From: Candidatus Pelagibacter sp.
GTDB lineage: Bacteria > Pseudomonadota > Alphaproteobacteria > Pelagibacterales > Pelagibacteraceae
Length of the DNA stretch: 7,905 nt
Assembly (NCBI GenBank): GCA_002704625.1
Contig: PAGZ01000025.1
Coordinates: 1-7,905, forward strand
Direction of reading: 5' to 3'
This document shows, piece by piece, positions 1 to 5,574 of the stretch. Positions within the stretch are counted from its first letter, which is position 1; each line of letters begins with the position of its first letter. Below the pieces are notes generated by a model. It saw nothing but the letters and a program-made list of their open reading frames with translations, did not search any database and was not told the DNA's origin. The position numbers and the translations under genes are program-made.

Positions 1-1
1 A

Positions 2-1285
2 AGTTAAATCAATTTTTATTGTGCCCCATTTAGATACAGCTAAATTTTCTGAATTAAATAATTTTGGTAAATTTTCAGGATCAAAACCTAAAGCCTTTAT
101 AACAATATCAGCTTCTAACTCATAATTTGAGTTTTCAATAATGACTGGCTTTTTTCTTCCTGAAGAATCTGGGTCACCTAATTTCATTTTCTGAACTTCG
201 ACAGCTTTGACTTTTTTTTGTCCAATGAATTTTTTTGGACTAGATAACCACAAAAATTCTACCCCTTCCTCAATTGCATTACCCACTTCTCTAGCAGATC
301 CAGGCATATTTTCTCGATCTCTTCTATACAAACATTTAACTGATTTGGCATTTTGTCTTACTGCAGTTCTGACACAATCCATTGCAGTATCGCCACCCCC
401 AACTACTACAATTTTTTTATTTTCAGCATTGAGTGTTCCGTCATCAAATAATTTTACTTTATCACCTAAACCTTTTTTATTTGATGCTGTTAAGAATTCC
501 ATTGCTGGAAAAATATTTCCTAAATTATTTCCCTCGATATCTACATTTCTTGGTTTATAAACGCCAGTCGCAATTAATATCGCATCGTGTTTTTCTTTTA
601 ATTCGTCTAGTGTTTTATCTTTACCAACTTCAAAGTTTTGAATAAATTTAATACCAGAATCTTTTAATAAATTTGTTCTTCGCTGAACAACAAATTTTTC
701 TAATTTAAAATTAGGAATACCATAAATTAATAACCCCCCAGGTCTGTCATACCTGTCATATATCGTAATTTGATAACCTGACTTTCTTAATTCTTCAGCG
801 CAAGCTAATCCTGCTGGTCCTGCTCCAATTATTCCCACTGATTGTTTTTTTTGATTCTGAACCTTAATGGGTTTAACCCAACCTTTTTCCCATGCTGTAT
901 CAGTAATATATTTCTCTACAGAGCCTATCGTTACTGTTCCGTGTCCAGATTGTTCTATTACACAATTTCCTTCACACAATCTATCTTGGGGACATATTCT
1001 TCCACAAACTTCTGGCATGTTGTTTGTGCTTTGTGAAAGTTCATATGCATCTTGTAATCTTCCCTCGGCGGTCAGTTTCAACCAATCTGGAATATTATTA
1101 TGTAAGGGGCAATGGACTTGGCAAAAAGGAACTCCGCATTGAGAACACCTGCTAGATTGTTCCTTTGCTTTTCTGCTAATGTATTCATCATAAATTTCCT
1201 TAAAATCATTTTTTCTTTGACCAACAGATCTCTTAGGTGGATTTTGTTGATCAATGTTTACAAACTTAAGCATTTTTTCTGACAT
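2..1285 (-). CDS. gltD: Glutamate synthase [NADPH] small subunit, C-terminus cut by window edge
   Basis: The beta subunit of bacterial glutamate synthase takes electrons from NADPH and passes them through FAD and [4Fe-4S] clusters to the large subunit GltB, which makes glutamate from glutamine and 2-oxoglutarate in the cytoplasm. I read 428 residues from the ATG at 1285 (MSEKMLKFVN). Two cysteine clusters are present: C47, C50, C55, C59 (CSQCGVPFCQVHC) and C94, C98, C104, C108. The FAD-binding GAGPAG is at 154-159, RPGGLLIYGIP at 181-191, and the NADPH-binding VVVGGGDTAMD at 293-303. GltD proteins are usually about 470-480 residues, so roughly 45-50 are missing beyond position 1. The gene is divergent from uppP, so gltB cannot lie immediately upstream of it. 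It may lie downstream, outside the window. No good ribosome binding site precedes the start. Other members of the same oxidoreductase family (for example the dihydropyrimidine dehydrogenase N-terminal part) are possible, but the order and length favour GltD. Confidence 0.95.
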   Translation of the reverse strand, partial: MSEKMLKFVNIDQQNPPKRSVGQRKNDFKEIYDEYISRKAKEQSSRCSQCGVPFCQVHCPLHNNIPDWLKLTAEGRLQDAYELSQSTNNMPEVCGRICPQDRLCEGNCVIEQSGHGTVTIGSVEKYITDTAWEKGWVKPIKVQNQKKQSVGIIGAGPAGLACAEELRKSGYQITIYDRYDRPGGLLIYGIPNFKLEKFVVQRRTNLLKDSGIKFIQNFEVGKDKTLDELKEKHDAILIATGVYKPRNVDIEGNNLGNIFPAMEFLTASNKKGLGDKVKLFDDGTLNAENKKIVVVGGGDTAMDCVRTAVRQNAKSVKCLYRRDRENMPGSAREVGNAIEEGVEFLWLSSPKKFIGQKKVKAVEVQKMKLGDPDSSGRKKPVIIENSNYELEADIVIKALGFDPENLPKLFNSENLAVSKWGTIKIDLT

Positions 1286-1451
1286 GATATAAAAATAGTC
1301 CATTAAATGAGTTTTTTAAATGATATTTAGGTCACTGTTCCTTACCCATTTTTTCAAAAAACAAGGTATTTCCTCATTTTTTCGCACATATCAGATATGC
1401 AATAATTTGAATGATACCGGAGGTTGAGTAAAATATAAATCAATAGTCAAT
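1286..1451. promoter_or_regulatory. Divergent gltD/uppP intergenic region with a short palindrome
   Basis: This 166-bp gap must hold promoters for both divergent genes. I see a perfect 13-bp inverted repeat, CATATC-A-GATATG, at 1387-1399. GGAGGT lies at 1419-1424, 27 nt before the uppP ATG and too far away to act as its ribosome binding site. No convincing -35/-10 pair stands out on either strand: TTGAAT at 1407 and TATAAA at 1434 are 21 bp apart, too far for a normal sigma-70 promoter. The regulatory role is inferred from position only. Confidence 0.4.
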
Positions 1452-2219
1452 ATGGAAAATTTTCTACAAATAATTTTAGTATCGATTACGCAAGGAATTA
1501 CTGAATTTATTCCTGTTAGTTCCTCTGCGCACATAAATCTCTTATCAAAAATTTTCGATCATGGGGATGTAGAACTAATTATAAATTTTTCTGCACACTT
1601 AGGATCTCTTATTGCTGTTGTGTTTTTCTTTCGAGAAGAAATTTTTAAGTTTTCTAAAAATAGGAACCTTTTTTTTAAAATTATTATTTCATCAATACCT
1701 CTTTTTGTTATTGGTTTAATTTTAATTAGATACAATTTAATTTCAAAAATAAGAACATTAGAAATTATCGGCTGGACAACTATTTTATTTGGTTTTCTGC
1801 TTTTTATTTCAGATAAATTTAAAACTAGCCAAAATATTAAAAAGAGCTTCAATATAAAAAATGCAATTTTGATAGGATTTTTTCAAGTTTTAGCTTTAAT
1901 CCCGGGGGTAAGCAGATCTGGAATTATCATCACTGGAGGAAGATTCTTAAAATTTAATAGGGTTGATGCTGCAAAAATATCTTTTTTATATTCGATTCCA
2001 GCTTTAGGAGGATGGAGTATTTATGGTTTATTTGCTCTAATTCAGCAGAAAAATGAAATATTAAATATAGGTGCTTTACTAACAATTTTTTTTTCATTTG
2101 TTTTTTCTTATTTAACTATTAAGTACTTTTTAGAATATCTGAAAAAGTTTAGTTTAAATATCTTTGTAATTTATAGATTAATTTTAGGAATAATTTTGTT
2201 ATTAGTAGCTTATTTATAA
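1452..2219 (+). CDS. uppP: Undecaprenyl-diphosphate phosphatase (UppP/BacA family)
   Basis: This integral membrane enzyme removes a phosphate from undecaprenyl diphosphate, recycling the lipid carrier used for peptidoglycan and other surface polysaccharides. The 255-residue length is close to the family's usual 260-275. The first family motif is near the N-terminus: QGITEFIPVSSSAH at residues 14-27, with the conserved acidic residue E18 and H27. It aligns with E. coli EGLTEFLPVSSTGH, so the first Glu of that motif is Gln here, a substitution I recall in many homologues. The second motif, PGVSRSG, is at 151-157 and provides the Ser/Arg of the active site. Multiple hydrophobic segments run through the rest. 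The ATG start gives the usual short N-terminus before the motif. No Shine-Dalgarno sequence sits at the right distance. It is divergent from gltD, and the following plus-strand gene (sugar epimerase) starts 130 bp later. Confidence 0.95.
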   Translation: MENFLQIILVSITQGITEFIPVSSSAHINLLSKIFDHGDVELIINFSAHLGSLIAVVFFFREEIFKFSKNRNLFFKIIISSIPLFVIGLILIRYNLISKIRTLEIIGWTTILFGFLLFISDKFKTSQNIKKSFNIKNAILIGFFQVLALIPGVSRSGIIITGGRFLKFNRVDAAKISFLYSIPALGGWSIYGLFALIQQKNEILNIGALLTIFFSFVFSYLTIKYFLEYLKKFSLNIFVIYRLILGIILLLVAYL

Positions 2220-2309
2220 TACCAGTGTTAAAATGAGGATAATTAAAAATACAATTGCGAAAAATAAGATGACAGCTTTTTGCAAAGATAATTGTTGAAA
2301 AAATTTCAT
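2214..2309 (-). CDS. Possible 31-residue membrane peptide
   Basis: An ATG at 2309 on the minus strand opens a 31-codon frame that ends in TAA at 2214-2216, overlapping the last bases of uppP. The product begins MKFFQQLSLQKAV and continues as one hydrophobic stretch to the C-terminus, like a single-pass membrane peptide with a short basic N-terminal tail. It fills most of the otherwise empty 130-bp gap between uppP and the epimerase. I do not recognise a family. No ribosome binding site is visible. In such AT-rich DNA, hydrophobic codons (TTT, ATT, TTA) arise easily, so it could be chance. The frame stays open further upstream, into the epimerase start, which is a further caution about the chosen start. 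Confidence 0.35.
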   Translation of the reverse strand: MKFFQQLSLQKAVILFFAIVFLIILILTLVL

Positions 2310-2349
2310 ATATGAATTTATTGAATAACAAAAAAAAATATTTAAATCA

Positions 2350-3402
2350 ATGTCTTTAGTTCTAATAACAGGGTCATGTGGTTTGGTTGGTTCAGAGTCT
2401 GCGGAGTTTTTTTCCAAAAAAGGTTTCGAAATTCTTGGAATTGATAATAACTCAAGAAAACTTTTTTTTGGAAAAGACGGAGATATTAACTGGATAAAGA
2501 ATAGATTAAATAAAAATCTAAATAATTATAAGCATTTAAACGTTGATATTACGAATTATAATAAATTAGAAAAAATTTTTAAAAAATATAAGAAAAATAT
2601 AAAAATGGTAATTCATGCTGCCGCACAACCTTCGCATGATTGGGCAAAAAACAATGTGATTAAAGACTTTGATATTAACGCTAAGGGAACCATAAACCTT
2701 TTAGAACTAACAAAAAAATACTGTTATGACTCTCCCTTTATTTTTATGTCTACAAATAAAGTTTACGGGGATAACCCAAACAAATTACCGCTTATCGAAA
2801 AAAAAACCAGATGGGAGATTAATGGCAATCATTTGTATGCAAATGGAATTACCGAAAAAATGTCGATCGATGATTGTGTGCATAGTTTTTTTGGGGCATC
2901 AAAAAGTTATGCTGATTTAGTTGTTCAGGAGTATGGAAGAAATATAGGACTAAAAACTGTAGCTTTTAGAGCAGGATGTATTACCGGACCCAATCACTCA
3001 GGTGCAAAGTTGCATGGTTTTTTATCCTACCTGGTGAAAGTCGCAATGGACAAAAAAAGATATTATATTTTTGGATATAAAGGCAAACAAGTTAGAGATA
3101 ATATTCATAGTTTTGATGTGGTGTCTTGTTTTTGGGAATTCTTCAAAAAACCAAGATCAGGTGAGATTTATAATATGGGTGGTGGGAGAAAATCTAATTG
3201 CTCAATTTTAGAAGCATTTAACATTATCCAAAAATTGACAAATATCAGAGGGAAAAAGATGATTAAGAGAGAAAACAGAGTTGGTGATCATATATGGTAC
3301 ATTTCAAATATGAAAAAATTCAAAAAACATTATCCAAAATGGAAACAAACTTACAACACGGAAGATATTATTGATCAATTATTATCAAACAGTAAGTTTT
3401 AA
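2350..3402 (+). CDS. NAD-dependent nucleotide-sugar epimerase/dehydratase (extended SDR, CDP-paratose 2-epimerase-like)
   Basis: This 350-residue cytoplasmic enzyme very likely alters the sugar of a nucleotide-sugar used for a surface glycan. The Rossmann nucleotide-binding motif GSCGLVG is at residues 8-14, followed by the ribose-binding acidic residue D32 (GIDNNSR). HAAAQPSHDW is at 89-98 and STNKVYGDNP at 134-143, containing the conserved Ser/Thr of the SDR active site. The usual YxxxK catalytic motif is F181-G-A-S-K185, so the Tyr is Phe. Further blocks are GCITGPNHSG at 209-218 and FGYKGKQVRDNIHS at 241-254, typical of relatives annotated as CDP-paratose 2-epimerase or NAD-dependent epimerase/dehydratase. 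The exact substrate cannot be read from sequence. The ATG start places the Rossmann motif at the expected position, but no Shine-Dalgarno sequence is visible. Its last 18 bp overlap the convergent hisH-like gene, leaving no room for a normal terminator between them. Confidence 0.88.
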   Translation: MSLVLITGSCGLVGSESAEFFSKKGFEILGIDNNSRKLFFGKDGDINWIKNRLNKNLNNYKHLNVDITNYNKLEKIFKKYKKNIKMVIHAAAQPSHDWAKNNVIKDFDINAKGTINLLELTKKYCYDSPFIFMSTNKVYGDNPNKLPLIEKKTRWEINGNHLYANGITEKMSIDDCVHSFFGASKSYADLVVQEYGRNIGLKTVAFRAGCITGPNHSGAKLHGFLSYLVKVAMDKKRYYIFGYKGKQVRDNIHSFDVVSCFWEFFKKPRSGEIYNMGGGRKSNCSILEAFNIIQKLTNIRGKKMIKRENRVGDHIWYISNMKKFKKHYPKWKQTYNTEDIIDQLLSNSKF

Positions 3403-4032
3403 AAAATTAGATATAAGTTCTAAACCTTTTTTTCCGCTTTTTTCCGGATGAAATTGACAACCAATTAAATTATTTCTGGAAACAATAGCTGGTATCTCAT
3501 GACCGCCAAAATTGTAAGTTGCAGCTATATTTTCATTTTTAGTTGGATTAACAAAATAAGAATGAACAAAGTAGTAAAAAAAATTTTCATCAATTGAATT
3601 TACAAACTTAGAAAAATTTTTATTATCAAATTTTTTATTTAAATTTAATTTAAACCAACCAATATTTGGAATTTTAAGTTTTGTGTTGTTTTTTGAATTT
3701 TTTGGTAACATTTTTACACTACCCTTTATCAACCCCAATCCTTTGCTTTCACCAAATTCTTCGCTATCATCAAAAAATAATTGAAGACCTAAACAAATGC
3801 CAAATATTGATATTTTTTTATTATTTGCTTGAATTAAAGTGTCAGTCAATTTTTTTTGTTCAAGACTTTTCATTACTTTTTTAAAAGCACCTACTCCAGG
3901 AAAAAATATTTTTTGAGCTGACAAAATTGAATTGGGTTCAGTTGTTACTTTTACATCAGAGTGAAAAATTTCAACTGCTTTTTTTAAACTCAAAATATTA
4001 CTACTACCTGTATCAATTATAACTACTTTCAT
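3385..4032 (-). CDS. hisH: HisH-type glutamine amidotransferase subunit (imidazole glycerol phosphate synthase family)
   Basis: Class I glutaminases of this type release ammonia from glutamine and channel it to a partner synthase: HisF in histidine synthesis, or a WbpG/PseA-type enzyme in amidino-sugar synthesis. The product is 215 residues, about family length. I see DTGSSNILSL at 7-16, FFPGVGAF at 43-50, the nucleophile C80 in GICLGLQL (78-85), NIGW at 123-126, FYYFVHSY at 152-159, and H195/E197 in GCQFHPEKSG (191-200). The catalytic triad C80-H195-E197 is therefore complete. The start follows the upstream hydrolase gene by 7 bp, so they are probably one transcript. The 3' end overlaps the convergent epimerase gene. 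No hisF, hisA or hisB is adjacent, as would be expected for a histidine operon. With a sugar epimerase and a metallo-hydrolase as neighbours, a role in surface-sugar amination is a fair alternative. Family is certain; pathway is not. Confidence 0.88.
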   Translation of the reverse strand: MKVVIIDTGSSNILSLKKAVEIFHSDVKVTTEPNSILSAQKIFFPGVGAFKKVMKSLEQKKLTDTLIQANNKKISIFGICLGLQLFFDDSEEFGESKGLGLIKGSVKMLPKNSKNNTKLKIPNIGWFKLNLNKKFDNKNFSKFVNSIDENFFYYFVHSYFVNPTKNENIAATYNFGGHEIPAIVSRNNLIGCQFHPEKSGKKGLELISNFLKLTV

Positions 4033-4039
4033 TATGAAA

Positions 4040-5383
4040 TCATCTTATAAATTTTTTATGTATTATCCTTGCTGCTTTATAAATCGGACTATTTACAGAA
4101 AAGCTTTTTCTTACAAAACCTTCTGTATTAATTATAAAAAGATCTCTCCAATAATTTGCTGACGTTAATTCGTAATGTTTAAAATATTCTTGCAATTCTT
4201 CCTTGCTCTTGGCCAAGCCATTATCAGCATACTTTGATACGTAAGGTATAAAATCTGGGTATAAAGATTTTACATTTATAAGCTGAGTTTTCATAAAGTT
4301 TCCAATTAACATATCATCGAAAATTTCGTTTTTAATAGCTGTCACTAAAGAGCTTTTGGGCGCAGAAAATCTTATTTTTTCTTTTCTATTTGATAACTTT
4401 ATGATGAGTTCTTTTCCACCAACATTAAAAATTATTTCTCCAAATTTTTTTTTCAAATGTTCCATTTTTTTAAAATAATTTTTAATTAATATTTTATCTT
4501 CTTTCTCTAAAACATCTGTCCATGAATCTCCGATTGTCTCTGGTTCAATTATTTCGGGATTATTTTTTGGTGGATTAATTTCATTAAAATCACTTTTTTC
4601 AGAGTCCCATCTGATAAATGCAGGCAATAATTCTCCGGACTTTGAGTCGAATCCATCTTTGTGTCTCTGGAGAGGTGTTACAAATTCATTCATTTTAATT
4701 GAGTCTTTTCTTACATACTGATGCATAGATGAAAATGGAATAGCAAAATTACAATTCCAATTTTTCATTGAACTTGAATACATTTCTCCAACATTTGGCT
4801 GATAAGATGCGTACGGCTTTATAAATTTATTATTTTCATCATAAATATTGATCATATCTGCATCACCCCAACAGGCTAGTTTAAGCAAAAACCTATTCTT
4901 ATAATTTTTAACAATTTTTTTTATAGCACCGCTCCAACCAAGAGATTTCCCATCATTTTGATTTAAAATGATATCTTTTGATAATATATCTACTAAAAGT
5001 GTTGCGTCTTGGTTCCAATCACTAAAACACTTGAGCTTTATATTTTTTGAAACCTGAAACCATTCGTTTGATTTTAGCTTAATACATTTAAAATTTTTTT
5101 TAACATGATTAAAAATTCTGTCACCATAATGATCTGGAATTAAAAAAGTTGAATTTTTAAAATACTTAAAAGATGCTTCGTCTAAATGGTCAGGGTGCCC
5201 GTGTGAATACCATACATATTTAGATTTAATAATATTATTTTTCTGCTCTTTGGGTATAGAATATTTATGAACCCAGCTTCCAAAATATGGATTTCCGTCC
5301 AGCCACGGATCGGTTGTAAGAACCGGAACAGAATTATCAAAGAATGTAATGTTTGCGTTGCCTATTGTCTCGAATCCAATCAT
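4040..5383 (-). CDS. Metallo-beta-lactamase-fold hydrolase, CMP-Neu5Ac hydroxylase-like architecture without a Rieske domain
   Basis: The product is 447 residues. The N-terminal part has the metallo-beta-lactamase-fold start, with TDPWLDG at 24-30, then the metal motif H61-G-H63-P-D65-H66 in WYSHGHPDHLD, and a possible later metal ligand D144 (ILNQNDG). The TDPWL...SHxHxDHL arrangement resembles the metallo-hydrolase domain of CMP-N-acetylneuraminate hydroxylase, judged from memory. No Rieske iron-sulfur motif (CxH...CxxH) is present. A clear third zinc-binding His at the usual place is not evident. The C-terminal part, about 290-447, is a lysine-rich mixed region that I cannot assign. No signal peptide or membrane segment is seen. 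The start is well supported: AGG lies 6 nt upstream and an in-frame TAA lies four codons before the ATG. The tRNA-Arg gene ends 21 bp upstream on the same strand, and the hisH-like gene follows after 7 bp. A role in surface amino-sugar metabolism is inference from neighbours. Confidence 0.85.
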   Translation of the reverse strand: MIGFETIGNANITFFDNSVPVLTTDPWLDGNPYFGSWVHKYSIPKEQKNNIIKSKYVWYSHGHPDHLDEASFKYFKNSTFLIPDHYGDRIFNHVKKNFKCIKLKSNEWFQVSKNIKLKCFSDWNQDATLLVDILSKDIILNQNDGKSLGWSGAIKKIVKNYKNRFLLKLACWGDADMINIYDENNKFIKPYASYQPNVGEMYSSSMKNWNCNFAIPFSSMHQYVRKDSIKMNEFVTPLQRHKDGFDSKSGELLPAFIRWDSEKSDFNEINPPKNNPEIIEPETIGDSWTDVLEKEDKILIKNYFKKMEHLKKKFGEIIFNVGGKELIIKLSNRKEKIRFSAPKSSLVTAIKNEIFDDMLIGNFMKTQLINVKSLYPDFIPYVSKYADNGLAKSKEELQEYFKHYELTSANYWRDLFIINTEGFVRKSFSVNSPIYKAARIIHKKFIR

Positions 5384-5404
5384 TTTAAACCTATATTACT
5401 TATC

Positions 5405-5482
5405 TGGAGGTCCCAGAAGGATTTGAACCCTCAACCTTCTCGTCCGTAGCGAGACGCTCTAATCCAATTGAGCTATGGGACC
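5405..5482 (-). tRNA. tRNA-Arg (anticodon ACG), CCA encoded
   Basis: The reverse strand folds into a full cloverleaf of 78 nt. The acceptor stem is GGTCCCA with TGGGACC (7 pairs). The D arm is GCTC with GAGC around a loop containing GG. The anticodon stem is TCTCG with CGAGA and the 7-base loop is CTACGGA, giving anticodon ACG, read as ICG after deamination of A34, for CGN arginine codons. The variable loop is AGGTT. The T arm is GAGGG with CCTTC (one G-T pair) around TTCAAAT. The 3' CCA is encoded. The discriminator base 73 is T, where E. coli tRNA-Arg species carry A or G. A20, an arginine identity base, appears present in the D loop. The metallo-hydrolase gene starts 21 bp downstream on the same strand. 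Confidence 0.96.
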
Positions 5483-5574
5483 ATAATAATTTGAATTATC
5501 AAAGAAACAAGCAACTTTAAAGGGTTTTTATATATCATTGATATCCGATATATTTGCATGTAATTAGTTTACTA
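5483..5574. promoter_or_regulatory. Divergent tRNA-Arg/thiolase promoter region
   Basis: This 92-bp gap must start both the minus-strand tRNA and the plus-strand thiolase. On the minus strand, GATAAT (plus-strand 5495-5500) is a possible -10 box that would start transcription a few bases before the mature tRNA 5' end at 5482. I found no good -35. Toward the thiolase there is an inverted repeat, ATATATC at 5530-5536 and GATATAT at 5547-5553, with a 10-bp spacer that itself contains GATATC. It could be an operator for the thiolase gene, or simply AT-rich symmetry. Confidence 0.4.

Noticed and set aside
207..1142. Several plus-strand frames of 64-117 codons at the left edge
   Set aside because: All are antisense to the continuous gltD frame, which shows complete cysteine, FAD and NADPH motifs.
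1417..1424. CCGGAGGT resembling CTGGAGGT at the tRNA-Arg 3' end (5404-5411), as a possible attachment-site repeat
   Set aside because: Only 7 of 8 bases match, similarity stops on both sides, and the repeat would place the core gene uppP inside the island.
1559..1852. Minus-strand 97-codon frame
   Set aside because: Antisense shadow of uppP with low-complexity composition and no recognisable motif.
5267..5449. Plus-strand 60-codon frame ending in a DLNPQPSRP-like peptide
   Set aside because: This peptide is the familiar spurious translation across a tRNA gene. The frame is antisense to the metallo-hydrolase 5' end and the tRNA-Arg.
5554..5574. TTG at 5554 as the thiolase start
   Set aside because: The ATG at 5575 gives the family-standard N-terminus and a 394-residue product. 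The extra seven residues match nothing in the family and the TTG lies directly against the inverted repeat.
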